Below the pieces are notes generated by a model. The model did no database searches. It worked only from the letters and a program-made list of their open reading frames with translations, and had not been told where the DNA came from. A program made the position numbers and the translations under genes. A stretch of DNA of 64,000 bases from Mitsuokella sp. oral taxon 131 str. W9106 (GTDB taxonomy: Bacteria > Bacillota > Negativicutes > Selenomonadales > Selenomonadaceae), in contig NZ_KI273051.1 of assembly GCF_000469545.1 (NCBI RefSeq), positions 1-64,000 on the forward strand. Direction: 5' to 3'. Of this stretch, positions 17,642-26,976 are shown one piece after another. The stretch's first letter is position 1. Each line of letters starts with the position of its first letter.

Positions 17642-18754
17642 ATGGAATTGGCAAGACTGACGACGGGAGACGTCGCCTATCGCTATGACAAGAGCATCGT
17701 TTTGGCTTTCAGCGGGCGGCGCAAGGTGCTCAGCACTTCGCTTTACAACGGCGGCTACCATGAGGATTTCGAGGCGGTGTTCAACCGCGATATGACGCAG
17801 GGATCGGGAATGCCCTGCGAGTCCTTTGCACCGACGTACGTCGAGAGCATGAAGATCGTGGCCAAGCGGCTTGGCCTTGCGCCGGAATGGACATCTGGCA
17901 TGGGGACGGCGGCGCATATGGAAAACGCCTCCGTCGTGTCGCGAAGCTACAAGGAACTGACCGTGACGGCGATCGTAACGGGCGGCGTGGAAACGAACGG
18001 CGGACGCGTCGGCGATCCTGCATCTTACTACAAGACGGCGGAGAAGAAATGCGGCACGATCAACATCATGCTCGTCATCGATGCCGATTTGCCGCCCGGC
18101 ATTCTTGCGCGTGCCCTCGTGACCTGCACGGAGGCGAAGGCGGCTGCACTGCAGGAACTCATGGTGCCGAGCCGCTATTCCACGGGACTCGCCACGGGGT
18201 CGGGCACGGATCAGACGATCATCGTCGCCAACAGCGAGTCGCCGCTCTTCTTCGAGGACGCGGGCAAACATTCCAAGCTCGGCGAGCTCATCGGACTTGC
18301 CGTCATGGCGGCGGTCAAGGAAGCACTCAAAAAGCAGTCTGGGCTTACGCCAGCGCGCCAGCACGATCTCTTGCGCCGCCTGCGCCGCTTCGGCGTCACG
18401 GAAGAAGCGCTGTGGCAGCAATATCAGGAAGAAGCGGGCGCCGATGCCTTGATTAAGGCGCAATTCATCGCAGCCTTGGAAAAAATGACCGCTGTGCCGG
18501 CGCTCTTCCCCTTGGGCGTGCTCTTCATCCATCTTTATGATGAGCATCTCTGGGGACTGTTGGAAAAAGGGGAGACTTGGGCGGCAGCCGAAAAGCTGCT
18601 GAAAGAGATGGCAACAGCGCTTCGCCTGAAGACGCAGGAGGGCGTGCTCATGCAGGAAGACTATATGGACTCCCTTGTGAGACTTCTCGTGCGTGCCGTC
18701 GTCGAGCGTGCGGCTCGGCCAGTTTCGGAGGCAACAGATGCAGATGATGCATGA
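17642..18754 (+). CDS. cbiZ: CbiZ-type adenosylcobinamide amidohydrolase with C-terminal extension
   Basis: About 370 residues. Residues 1-225 match CbiZ, which in archaea and some bacteria cleaves the amide holding the nucleotide-loop side chain of cobinamide, so that salvaged corrinoids can be rebuilt from cobyric acid. Visible family features are LSTSLYNGGYHEDFEAVFN, GTAAHMENASVVSRSYKEL, TGGVETNGGRVGDPA and STGLATGSGTDQTIIVAN. The remaining 145 residues are mostly helical, are not part of minimal CbiZ and are of unknown function. Start ATG 17642 is 9 bases after GGAGGGG; GTG 17621 and ATG 17624 are alternatives. This is the strongest enzyme clue for a corrinoid substrate. Confidence 0.85.
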   Translation: MELARLTTGDVAYRYDKSIVLAFSGRRKVLSTSLYNGGYHEDFEAVFNRDMTQGSGMPCESFAPTYVESMKIVAKRLGLAPEWTSGMGTAAHMENASVVSRSYKELTVTAIVTGGVETNGGRVGDPASYYKTAEKKCGTINIMLVIDADLPPGILARALVTCTEAKAAALQELMVPSRYSTGLATGSGTDQTIIVANSESPLFFEDAGKHSKLGELIGLAVMAAVKEALKKQSGLTPARQHDLLRRLRRFGVTEEALWQQYQEEAGADALIKAQFIAALEKMTAVPALFPLGVLFIHLYDEHLWGLLEKGETWAAAEKLLKEMATALRLKTQEGVLMQEDYMDSLVRLLVRAVVERAARPVSEATDADDA

Positions 18755-18781
18755 AGCAGGGAAGACGAGAGGTGCAGCAAA

Positions 18782-21700
18782 ATGAAGATCGCAGTCTATA
18801 CGAACATCCAGCGCGTCTTTGCACTCGGCCGTCGCGTGCAGGAAACGTGCATGTCGGCAGTTCCCTCGCTGGCGATTGCCGTTCGCCTGGCGGATGGCAT
18901 GGATTCGTGGCGCGAGGCGCAGGAGAAGGCCGATGCCACCCTGTTCCTGTGGATGGGCACAGGGCTGGACAATCCCTTCCTGCAGCAGGCGTCGCGCACT
19001 TTGCAGAAGAGCCGTGCGCCGCATTTGATTCTCGTGGACAATGCCGAGCATGACAAGGTCAGCTATGGCTTCTCGGCAGAGGAAATCGCTCTCGCTTGGC
19101 AGTATTTCCGCTGCGACGGCGAGGAGAATATGAAGAACTTCCTGCTGCATCTTGCCAAAAAGTTCGGACTTTCCGCTGAGCCGGAGCCGCCGCGCGCGCT
19201 GCCTTGGCACGGTATATACCACCCCGATTGGCACGGCGATTGCCAGGACATTGAGGGCTATCGTGCCGCGTATTGCCGTGACGGCCGGCGGACGATCGGC
19301 GTCATCTTCTATCGTTCGGAGTGGATCGCGGGGGACTTTACGTATCACAGAGCATTGATTCGTGCGATCGAGGCGCAGGGACTCAATGCCATCGCGGTCT
19401 TCTCCAATTCCTATCGCGACGAGCGCGTGGCGTCGCCGACGCTCTTTGACGCCATGAAGCGATACTTCTGCTGCGAGGGGAAGACCGTCGTTGACGCCAT
19501 TATCACGACGATGAAGTTTTCCATCAAGGCGGGCGGCACGCGCATCGAAGATCTCTATGCGCTCGGCGTGCCTCTTCTTGAAGCGTATACGGTGCTTGCG
19601 CCCAAGGAAGAATGGGAAAGGTCGCCTGCGGGCCTCGACCCGATGGAGGTGTCCTTCAGCGTCTGTATGCCGGAGTTCGACGGCGTCATTCATGCTGTGC
19701 CGATTGCGGCGAAGGTGCTCGATGAGACGGGAACGCCTCGCTATGCGCCGCTTGAGGAGCGCATGGAGCGTCTGGCGAGGAAGGCGAAGAAATGGGCAAA
19801 TCTGCGCCATAAGGCGAACGAGGAGAAGAAGATCGCCATCGTCTTTCACAACTATCCGCCGACGAATGCGAACATCGGCAGTGCGGCGGGGCTTGACTCG
19901 CCCGAGAGCGTGCGCCGCTTGCTCGCGAGGATGCGCGAGGCGGGCTATCGCGTCGATTTCGTGCCGGAGAGCAGCCAAGAGCTCATGGATATTCTTACGC
20001 ATCACGCGACGAATGACCGCCGCTTCATGAGTGAGGAGCAGGCAAAGAATGCCGACGGACAGCTTACGGCCGCGCAGTATGAAAGATTCTTCAAGGCGTT
20101 GCCGCAAAAGGTCAAGAAACATCTGAGGAAGGATTGGGGCGAAGCGCCGGGCGAGGTGTTCAACTACGACGGCACGCTGCTCGTGCCCGGCACGCTCAAC
20201 GGCAATATCTTTCTCACGGTGCAGCCGCCGCGCGGCTTCGGCGAGGATCCGGGCAAGCTGCTGCATTCACCCGACGCCGCGCCCACGCATCACTACATCG
20301 GCTTTTATCACTGGCTGCGCGATCTGTGGCAGGCGGACGCCGTCGTCCACGTCGGCACGCACGGCTCGTTGGAGTGGCTGCCGGGCAAGAGCACGGCACT
20401 CTCCGCCGCATGCTATCCCGACGTCTCGCTCGGCGATCTGCCCAACGTATATCCCTACTGGATCACGATTGTCGGCGAGGGCATACAGGCAAAAAGGCGC
20501 GGCGCAGCGTGCCTCATCAGCCATCTTTCGCCGCCGATGCAGCTTGCGGGCGCTTTCGACGAGCTGCAGGAGCTTGAGCAGGCGCTCGATGAGTACGTTC
20601 ATTTCCGTGCGGCGCAGCCCGACAATTTGGCAGCGGTACAGGAAATCGTGCGCGAGAAGGCGGCGCTCTGCCATTTCGAGGATTCCATCGAGGAAGGCGA
20701 GAACTTCGACGCCTATGTCGCTGCTCTGCACAATTATGTGACGGACATCAAGAACATGCAGATCCGCACGGGACTCCATATCCTCGGGCAAGTTCCGGAA
20801 GCTGAAAAACGCTTGGATCTCGTGCTCGCGCTCGTGCGCGTCGAGCATGGCGGCGAGCCGTCGCTTCTGCGCCTCATCGCCAAGGAAGAGGGCTACGATT
20901 ACGAAGAGCTTTTGGAGCACAGCGAACGCATGACGGAGGACGGCATGACGTACGGCCGGAAGCTCGATGCGATGGAAGATGCCATGCGCCTGCTTCTCGT
21001 GCGCCTCGCCGCGCGCGCCTATATGCCGCAGGCGGTGAGAGAAGTGTTGGCTTTGGAACCGTTCGCCTCGTACAGTGCAGCGGGCAGGGAAGGACTTTTG
21101 GCGGCGCTCGGCGAAGTGACGGAGAAGATCGTGCCGCGCCTCCTGCGCACGGAAGAGGAGCTGACGGGCACGCTCCGCGCCCTTTCGGGCGGCTACATCG
21201 AGCCGGGACCGGCGGGAGCGCCGACGACGAACGGCGCAGACGTCCTGCCGACGGGACGCAACTTCTACGGACTCGATCCGCGCTGCCTGCCGACGCCTGC
21301 AGCGTGGGAGTACGGCAAGGAACTGGGCGATGCGCTCGTCGAGCAGTATATCAGCGAGGAGGGACGCTACCCGGAGGCGGTCGGCATCGTCTTTTGGGCA
21401 GGCTCGAATATGCGCAGTCATGGACAGTGCATCGCCGAGCTGTTCTACCTCATGGGCGTGCGCCCCGTTTGGCAGAGGCCGTCGCAGCGCGTCGTCGGGC
21501 TTGAGATCATCTCCCTCGCAGACCTCAAGCGGCCGCGCATCGACGTGACGGCGCGCATCAGCGGTCTTTTCCGCGATGCCGTGCCGAACGCCATCCGCTG
21601 GGTCGACGAGGCGGTGAGGCTTGCAGCAGCGCAGGAGGAGAGCGCAGATGAAAACTTCGTGCGCAAGCACGTCCTCGCGGATACGGCATGGCTCGAAGAG

Positions 21701-22474
21701 CAGGGCGAAGCGCATGCTTCCGCTTGGGAACGCGCTTCGTGCCGTATCTTCGGCGACCCGCCGGGTGCTTACGGCGCGGGCATCGGCGACCTCCTGGAGT
21801 CGAAGGCGTGGCAGACGCTCGACGATCTCGCGGCCGTCTACACGCGCTTTTCGGGCACGGCGTACGGTGCGGACGGCATGGCGCGCGGCTACGATCCCGC
21901 ACTTTTCCAGCGGCGCATGAAGGAACTTGACGCCACGGTCAAGAACGAGGACACGCGCGAGACGCACATGTTCAGCTCGGACGATTACAACGCCTACCAC
22001 GGCGGCATGATCGCCACCGTGCGTGCACTCACGGGCAGGGCGCCGCGCTCCTACAGCGGCGATACGAGCGACCGTCAGCGCGTCGTCGTGCGTACCGTCG
22101 CCGCAGAAGCCGAGCGGCTGTTCCGCGGCGAGGCGATGAATCCGAAATTTATCGAGGGCATGAAAGAACATGGCTACAAGGGAGCTTCTGACCTTGCGAA
22201 TTATCTCGCGCACAGCTATCAATGGGATGCGACGAGCGCCGTCCTAGAGGATTGGATGTACGAAGGATATGCGCGCAAGTACGTGCTCGACGCGTCGATG
22301 CAGGAGTGGCTGCAGGAGGTCAACCCTTGGGCGCTGCACCGCATGGCGGAAACGCTCCTAGAGGCGGAGCAGCGCGGCTTGTGGAACGCGCGTGAGGAGA
22401 CGAAGGAGGAATTGCGCGAGCTGTTCCTCTCCATCGAGGGCGATTTGGAAGAGAGGGCGGAACAGAATGTATAA
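18782..22474 (+). CDS. cobN: CobN/ChlH-like large chelatase subunit
   Basis: A 1230-residue protein, the usual CobN length. The family signature HVGTHGSLEWLPGK is near residues 523-536. Other CobN blocks are NIFLTVQPPRGFGEDPGKLL, NFYGLDPRCLPTPAAWEYG, SDDYNAYHGGMIATVRALTG and the C-terminal VLDASMQEWLQEVNPWAL. With the ChlI- and ChlD-like genes upstream it completes a three-part ATP-dependent chelatase. CobN inserts cobalt in the aerobic B12 route, ChlH inserts magnesium, and the related HmuS of Bacteroidota acts in anaerobic haem use, where it releases iron. The sequence alone does not show which metal, ring or direction applies. It overlaps the next gene by 8 bases. Confidence 0.88.
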   Translation: MKIAVYTNIQRVFALGRRVQETCMSAVPSLAIAVRLADGMDSWREAQEKADATLFLWMGTGLDNPFLQQASRTLQKSRAPHLILVDNAEHDKVSYGFSAEEIALAWQYFRCDGEENMKNFLLHLAKKFGLSAEPEPPRALPWHGIYHPDWHGDCQDIEGYRAAYCRDGRRTIGVIFYRSEWIAGDFTYHRALIRAIEAQGLNAIAVFSNSYRDERVASPTLFDAMKRYFCCEGKTVVDAIITTMKFSIKAGGTRIEDLYALGVPLLEAYTVLAPKEEWERSPAGLDPMEVSFSVCMPEFDGVIHAVPIAAKVLDETGTPRYAPLEERMERLARKAKKWANLRHKANEEKKIAIVFHNYPPTNANIGSAAGLDSPESVRRLLARMREAGYRVDFVPESSQELMDILTHHATNDRRFMSEEQAKNADGQLTAAQYERFFKALPQKVKKHLRKDWGEAPGEVFNYDGTLLVPGTLNGNIFLTVQPPRGFGEDPGKLLHSPDAAPTHHYIGFYHWLRDLWQADAVVHVGTHGSLEWLPGKSTALSAACYPDVSLGDLPNVYPYWITIVGEGIQAKRRGAACLISHLSPPMQLAGAFDELQELEQALDEYVHFRAAQPDNLAAVQEIVREKAALCHFEDSIEEGENFDAYVAALHNYVTDIKNMQIRTGLHILGQVPEAEKRLDLVLALVRVEHGGEPSLLRLIAKEEGYDYEELLEHSERMTEDGMTYGRKLDAMEDAMRLLLVRLAARAYMPQAVREVLALEPFASYSAAGREGLLAALGEVTEKIVPRLLRTEEELTGTLRALSGGYIEPGPAGAPTTNGADVLPTGRNFYGLDPRCLPTPAAWEYGKELGDALVEQYISEEGRYPEAVGIVFWAGSNMRSHGQCIAELFYLMGVRPVWQRPSQRVVGLEIISLADLKRPRIDVTARISGLFRDAVPNAIRWVDEAVRLAAAQEESADENFVRKHVLADTAWLEEQGEAHASAWERASCRIFGDPPGAYGAGIGDLLESKAWQTLDDLAAVYTRFSGTAYGADGMARGYDPALFQRRMKELDATVKNEDTRETHMFSSDDYNAYHGGMIATVRALTGRAPRSYSGDTSDRQRVVVRTVAAEAERLFRGEAMNPKFIEGMKEHGYKGASDLANYLAHSYQWDATSAVLEDWMYEGYARKYVLDASMQEWLQEVNPWALHRMAETLLEAEQRGLWNAREETKEELRELFLSIEGDLEERAEQNV

Positions 22475-23468
22475 GGCCAAAAAATATCCGCGATTTGCCG
22501 CAGCCATCGCATGCGCTGGGCTCCTTTTTTCGCTCCTTCTGACGGGCTGCATGGGCGAAAGGGAGGAGGAGCCGAGCGCGTACCGTGTGACCGATGCGGA
22601 GGGAACGGTCGTCGAGATCCCGCATAAGCCTCGGCGCATCTTGACGATCAGCGCGGGCACGGACGAAATGATGCTCGGCCTTGTCGAGCCGGAGCGCATG
22701 GCGGCGGTCAACGATTCGCTCGCGGATGAAAAGCATACGAATGTGCCGTGGGTGCGCGAGAAAATCCCCACGGTCATCCCGCGCAGCCCCTCTGTCGAGC
22801 AGGTCGCCGCGCTCTCGCCCGACCTCATCATCGTCACGCCGTGGCTCTCGCGCGAAAACGCCGACGCCATGCGCGAGCTGGGCGTGCCGGTCGTCGTCTG
22901 CCGTGCAGCGGCGACGATGGAGGATATCCATGCCAATATCCGCCTCTTTGCAGCAGCCGTCGATGAAAAGGAGCGCGGCGAACGATTGATTGCGAAGATG
23001 GAGGAAAAGCTCGCGGAGATCGAAGCGAAGATACGGGACGTTCCCGAGGAGAAGAAGCACAAGAGCATCGCGCTCATCTCCATCATGCCCAATTACGGCG
23101 GCGCCGGCTGCACGTTCGATGAACTTTGCCGCTTTACGGGCTCCATCAACGCTAAGGCCGCTGCGGGCAACCGCATGGGACAGGAGATGACGAAGGAGCA
23201 GCTCGTCGCAGCGAATCCCGACTACATCTTCCTGCCGAGTTACGAGGATGCAGAGACGCGCGAAGAGAATTACGGCAGACAGTACATGGAAGATTCCTTT
23301 CTTCAGCAAATTACAGCCGTTCGCGAAAAGCAGATCGGCCATCCTTGGGCGCGTTACGTCTATAACCTGTCACAGGACATCGTTTTCGGCGTGCAGGAAA
23401 CGGCATGGATTCTCTACGGAGACACCTTTCGCCAGTCGCGGCAGGAATTTCTTACGGCGGTGGAGTAA
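22467..23468 (+). CDS. ABC transporter substrate-binding lipoprotein, BtuF/FecB type (third of three)
   Basis: A 333-residue lipoprotein. The signal peptide ends [25 protein letters not shown] opens the first lobe, [20 protein letters not shown] follows, then the linker helix and a second lobe with [20 protein letters not shown]. It is close in layout to the protein at 11641. The ATG at 22467 lies within the end of the CobN-like gene, with GAGGGCGG upstream. Having three such proteins beside one permease suggests several related ligands, or delivery at different steps. Confidence 0.85.
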   Translation: MYKAKKYPRFAAAIACAGLLFSLLLTGCMGEREEEPSAYRVTDAEGTVVEIPHKPRRILTISAGTDEMMLGLVEPERMAAVNDSLADEKHTNVPWVREKIPTVIPRSPSVEQVAALSPDLIIVTPWLSRENADAMRELGVPVVVCRAAATMEDIHANIRLFAAAVDEKERGERLIAKMEEKLAEIEAKIRDVPEEKKHKSIALISIMPNYGGAGCTFDELCRFTGSINAKAAAGNRMGQEMTKEQLVAANPDYIFLPSYEDAETREENYGRQYMEDSFLQQITAVREKQIGHPWARYVYNLSQDIVFGVQETAWILYGDTFRQSRQEFLTAVE

Positions 23469-23470
23469 GA

Positions 23471-24307
23471 ATGCAAAGAAAGGGGGCTGCAAGGTTGAAG
23501 AAGATTGCGTTTTACGGCAAGGGAGGCATCGGCAAGTCGACGACTGCTGCCAACGTATCGGCGGCGTTTTCGCGCGGGGGAAAGAAGGTCTGTCAGATCG
23601 GCTGCGACCCGAAGAACGATTCGACGCGGCTTCTCCTGGGGCGCATCGCGCCGCTCACCGTGCTCGATGCGGAGCGCAGGAAGAAGGGAGCGGCGCTCTC
23701 CCTTGCGGAAATCGCGCATGAGGGATACGGCGGCGTGCGCTGCATCGAGGCGGGCGGCCCTGAGCCGGGCGTCGGCTGTGCGGGGCGCGGCATCATCGTG
23801 GCGCTCGAAAGGCTCAAGGCGCTCCATGCGTTTGATGATGTGGACGTCGCCATCTATGATGTGCTCGGCGACGTCGTCTGCGGCGGTTTCGCCGTGCCGA
23901 TACGAGAGGGCTATGCCGAGGAAATCTACATCGTTTCTTCGGGAGAACTCATGTCGCTCTATGCGGCGAACAACATCGCCAAGGGGGTGCGCCGCTTCGC
24001 TGCGCGGGGCGTTGTGAAGCTCGGCGGCATCATCGGCAACGGGCGCGATGTCGCGCGGGAGAAGGAGCTTTTGGAAACCTTCGCCGTGTGCCTAGGCACA
24101 AATCTCATTGCCTACATCCCGCGCTCTGCCGCCGTACACGAGGCGGAGATCCATCGGCAGACGCTCATCGCCTATGCGCCGGATTCCGTACAGGCGAAGG
24201 TTTACGAAGAACTTGCGGCGGCGATCGAGGGAAATACAAACCTCGTCATCCCCAAGCCGATGGCGTTTGAAGAGTTGGAAGATCTGGTGGAGAGCTATGG
24301 GAACTGA
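23471..24307 (+). CDS. NifH/BchL-like ATPase (reductase iron protein)
   Basis: A 278-residue P-loop ATPase with all NifH-family motifs: GKGGIGKST at about 16-24, [13 protein letters not shown] at 44-56, GVGCAGRG with C103, and [16 protein letters not shown] with C137. The two cysteines would hold the [4Fe-4S] cluster at the dimer interface. It should pass electrons, with ATP hydrolysis, to the NifD/NifK-like pair that follows. Nearest known roles are BchL/ChlL (ring reduction), CfbC (F430) and NifH; true nitrogen fixation is not supported. Start ATG 23471 has GGAG upstream; TTG 23495 is an alternative giving [11 protein letters not shown]. Confidence 0.9.
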   Translation: MQRKGAARLKKIAFYGKGGIGKSTTAANVSAAFSRGGKKVCQIGCDPKNDSTRLLLGRIAPLTVLDAERRKKGAALSLAEIAHEGYGGVRCIEAGGPEPGVGCAGRGIIVALERLKALHAFDDVDVAIYDVLGDVVCGGFAVPIREGYAEEIYIVSSGELMSLYAANNIAKGVRRFAARGVVKLGGIIGNGRDVAREKELLETFAVCLGTNLIAYIPRSAAVHEAEIHRQTLIAYAPDSVQAKVYEELAAAIEGNTNLVIPKPMAFEELEDLVESYGN

Positions 24308-25598
24308 AGCGAAACGCGTGATGATGCGCCGCATGAATTGCAGCTGCAGCATGCCGGGCGTCTGGCGTGCGCTTTCCTTCGTGCGCGGCGCTCTCGTCAT
24401 CTTCCACAGTCCGCGTCCGTGCGCGCACATCGCCCACGGCATGGACGTGGGAAGCTTCCACCGCCTGCGTGCGGCGGGGGCGAAGGTGCGCCTTTCGCCC
24501 GTGCCGCTTCTGACAAGCTCCTTGTCGGATGCAGAGGCGATTTTCGGCGGTGAGGATCGTCTGCGCGAGTGCATACGTTTCGCCGCAGAAAAGTATCGGC
24601 CGCAGGCCATCTTCATCGCCAATTCCTGCGTGAGCGGCGTCATCGGCGACGATACGTGCGCCGTGGCTGAGGAGATGGAGCAAGAGCTCGGCCTTCCCGT
24701 CTGCGCCGTCTCGGCGCACGGCTTTCTCGACGGCGCGTATTATGCAGGCTACCTTGACGCTGCACGCGTGCTCGTCGATCGCTTCATGAAGCCGGCAGAG
24801 CGCTGTGCGGGAAGTGTCGTGCTGCTCGGTGACTGCGGCGGCTTCCATGGCGCGTACGTGGAGGAACTGTGCCGCTTGCTCGGGCTTCTCCCCCTGCGCG
24901 TCGCGGGTCAGTTCCCGTCGTATCTCGCCCTGTCTGAGATGGATGTCGTGCCGGCGGCGGAGCTTCTCATCGTGCTTGGGCAGCGCAGCGACGAGAAGCA
25001 GGCGCTTCTCGTCGACTTGGCGCGGCACATTCAGGAGCGTTTCGGCACGCCGTACCTCGCCGACGTCTATGCGGTCGGCTCGGAGGAAACGAAGGAGTGG
25101 CTGCGTGCGGTCGGCAGGCTTTGCGGCAGGGAATGGGAAGCGGAAGAAGCGATTCGCGCGGAAGAATCGGCGTTTCAACGCGCCGTGGACGAGGTGCGGC
25201 CGACGCTCGCAGAAAGGCGCGTGACATTCGCCATCGGGCGCGACCTCGACTGGTTTCAGCCGAAGATCATCATGCGCCTGTTAAAGAAGGCGGGTGTCGA
25301 ACTGGCGGGCGTTGTCCTCCTTGATTCATTCCTGCCCGGGCGGCGCGAGGTCATGGAAGAAGAGGTCGTGCGCCTGACGGATGCGCCGATCTCCTATGAG
25401 GGCAGCCGCGAGGCGGAGGAGCTTTTCAAAACGGCGGATTTCGTCCTGACGACGCACGAGCTTACCGACGCAAGGCTGCGGCAGATCTTCCTCGCGCTCA
25501 TGCCGTCCGTCGGCTGGTCGATGGAAAAGAAGCTCCTGCGCGATATGGTGCATATCGTCTGTCGTCACGAAAGCCGGGGAGGTCTGATCTATGGCTGA
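24297..25598 (+). CDS. Nitrogenase component 1-like subunit, NifD/BchN-like
   Basis: A 433-residue protein of the oxidored_nitro fold. Cysteines fall in the three places used for the P-cluster or its [4Fe-4S] equivalent: C15/C17 near the N-terminus, C42 in FHSPRPCAH, and C111 in [23 protein letters not shown] is another family block. The shorter length than NifD, and no visible FeMo-cofactor ligand context, argue for a tetrapyrrole-type or unknown reductase. Start ATG 24297 overlaps the NifH-like stop by 11 bases, behind GGTGGAG. The stop overlaps the next start by 8 bases, so the three subunits are translationally coupled. Confidence 0.83.
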   Translation: MGTEAKRVMMRRMNCSCSMPGVWRALSFVRGALVIFHSPRPCAHIAHGMDVGSFHRLRAAGAKVRLSPVPLLTSSLSDAEAIFGGEDRLRECIRFAAEKYRPQAIFIANSCVSGVIGDDTCAVAEEMEQELGLPVCAVSAHGFLDGAYYAGYLDAARVLVDRFMKPAERCAGSVVLLGDCGGFHGAYVEELCRLLGLLPLRVAGQFPSYLALSEMDVVPAAELLIVLGQRSDEKQALLVDLARHIQERFGTPYLADVYAVGSEETKEWLRAVGRLCGREWEAEEAIRAEESAFQRAVDEVRPTLAERRVTFAIGRDLDWFQPKIIMRLLKKAGVELAGVVLLDSFLPGRREVMEEEVVRLTDAPISYEGSREAEELFKTADFVLTTHELTDARLRQIFLALMPSVGWSMEKKLLRDMVHIVCRHESRGGLIYG

Positions 25599-26865
25599 GC
25601 AGGAGAAGCGTTTCGATGACGTCTGCGCTTGGACGGACAGCTGTGCGCTCGCGGGTGCGATGGCGTTTTTTGCCGCTTGGCAAGACGCCGTCGTCATCGT
25701 CAACGGCCCCATGTGGTGCTATTACTTTGCACTGCGCTGCGTCGAGCATGGCGTGAGCGATGCCGCGCGCCGCACGGGCTGCACGCAGCTCGACAACGAC
25801 GCTATCGTCTTCGGCGCGGAGGATTATCTGCTGGAAGCCCTGCAGCCCTATATCGCCGAGCCGCCGCGCCTTTTGGCCATCGTCAGCAGCTGCGCCGCAG
25901 GACTGATCGGCGACGATGTAGCCGCCATCGCGCGGTCGGCGGGCATTGCAGCGCCCGTCATCGCAGTCGGCAGCAGCGGCCTTGCGGGCAGCTTCGCCGC
26001 AGGCTGGAGCAAGGCCGCATGTGCGGCAATGGAAGCGCTTCTGCCCGAAAAGAAGGAGGAGAAGCCGCATGGCGTGAACCTTCTCGGCATGACGGCGGGC
26101 TACTGCAATGGGGCGAACGATGTGCGAGAACTCGTGCGCCTTTTGCATCTGGCGGGCTATGAGGTGAACGCCGTCCTCGGCTGCGGCGAGACGGCGGAGG
26201 AGGTGCAGGATCTGCCCGCCGCCGCGCTCAATATCGTCGTGCACAGGGAGCTGGGCCTCGCTCCGGCAGAGATGCTTTCGGAGCGCAGCGGCACGCCCTT
26301 TGTCGCACCGCTGCCGCCTTACGGCAGGGCGGGCACGCGGCGTTGGCTCGAAGCGATTGCATGCGCTTTGCCCGCGCCGCACGAAAAGGAGGCGCAGGAA
26401 GAACATTCCCGTATGGAAAGGGAGGATTTCCTGCGCCTGAACGAAATCAAGAGCATGTGGGGCGAACTTTGGTTCGACGAGGCGCTCGTGCGTGCACCTT
26501 CCTCCATGGCCTGGGGCTTGGCAAAAGCCTTGCGTACAGAGTGGGCGGATGTACGCCGTCTCGCCGTGGCGGCGGAGGAAGAGGACGCGGCAGATGCCGC
26601 CGGGATCGCCGACGCGGTCTTTCCTGAAGCGCGTACGGCGGAGCTGGCGCAGTTTCTCGCTTCCATGAAGAACGGGCTGCTGCTCGCGAGCAGCAGCGAA
26701 GCGGCGCAGGTCGCGCCGCAGCACGCGCAGTTCCTGCCCGTCGCCTATCCCGTGCTCGACCGCATTCATTTGACGGATGCGCCGTTCATGGGACTGCGCG
26801 GCTCGCGCTTCATCGAGGAGCAGCTTTGGAACGGACATATTCTGCGCCGACAGTGGATGTTATAG
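25591..26865 (+). CDS. Nitrogenase component 1-like subunit, NifK/BchB-like
   Basis: A 424-residue partner of the NifD-like protein. Cysteines are at C12/C18 near the N-terminus, C43 in VNGPMWCYYFALR (compare GPxGC in NifK) and C101 in VSSCAAGLIGDD, with FGAEDYLLEAL between. Both subunits therefore keep three candidate cluster ligands, unlike BchB, where an Asp replaces one Cys. The middle region contains LLGMTAGYCNGANDVRELVR, the usual substrate-side domain start. No NifE, NifN, NifB or molybdenum genes lie nearby. The gene is the last catalytic gene of the cluster and is followed by a small hairpin repeat and then the ABC transporter. Confidence 0.8.
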   Translation: MAEQEKRFDDVCAWTDSCALAGAMAFFAAWQDAVVIVNGPMWCYYFALRCVEHGVSDAARRTGCTQLDNDAIVFGAEDYLLEALQPYIAEPPRLLAIVSSCAAGLIGDDVAAIARSAGIAAPVIAVGSSGLAGSFAAGWSKAACAAMEALLPEKKEEKPHGVNLLGMTAGYCNGANDVRELVRLLHLAGYEVNAVLGCGETAEEVQDLPAAALNIVVHRELGLAPAEMLSERSGTPFVAPLPPYGRAGTRRWLEAIACALPAPHEKEAQEEHSRMEREDFLRLNEIKSMWGELWFDEALVRAPSSMAWGLAKALRTEWADVRRLAVAAEEEDAADAAGIADAVFPEARTAELAQFLASMKNGLLLASSSEAAQVAPQHAQFLPVAYPVLDRIHLTDAPFMGLRGSRFIEEQLWNGHILRRQWML

Positions 26866-26875
26866 ATGGCATAAG

Positions 26876-26947
26876 GGAAGCACGGATAAATCAAGCCGCC
26901 CAAATGCGTGAAGACGGGACGGGAAATCGGATCTATCCGTGCTTTCC
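26876..26947. repeat. Short hairpin repeat sharing ends with the element at 7083
   Basis: GGAAGCACGGATA (26876-26888) and TATCCGTGCTTTCC (26934-26947) are inverted copies around a 45-base core. The arm GGAAGCACGGATAAA is the same as the right end of the element upstream of the riboswitch. It separates the NifK-like gene from the ABC ATPase gene without a T run. It could be a MITE remnant or a messenger-processing hairpin. Confidence 0.5.
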
Positions 26948-26976
26948 GAGCAGGGGAGCGGTGGAATTTGCAGGAA

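Noticed and set aside
16976-20266. A 1096-codon minus-strand open frame
   Set aside because: It lies opposite the ChlD-, CbiZ- and CobN-like genes, all with clear motifs; high G+C makes long antisense frames. Composition is Arg/His-rich with no recognisable domain.
18782-22474. Calling the large chelatase magnesium chelatase ChlH
   Set aside because: No chlorophyll genes are present, and the length and C-terminal blocks fit CobN better.
23471-26865. True nitrogen-fixation genes
   Set aside because: NifH-type motifs are present, but the component-1 proteins are short, cofactor assembly genes are absent and the context is tetrapyrrole uptake.
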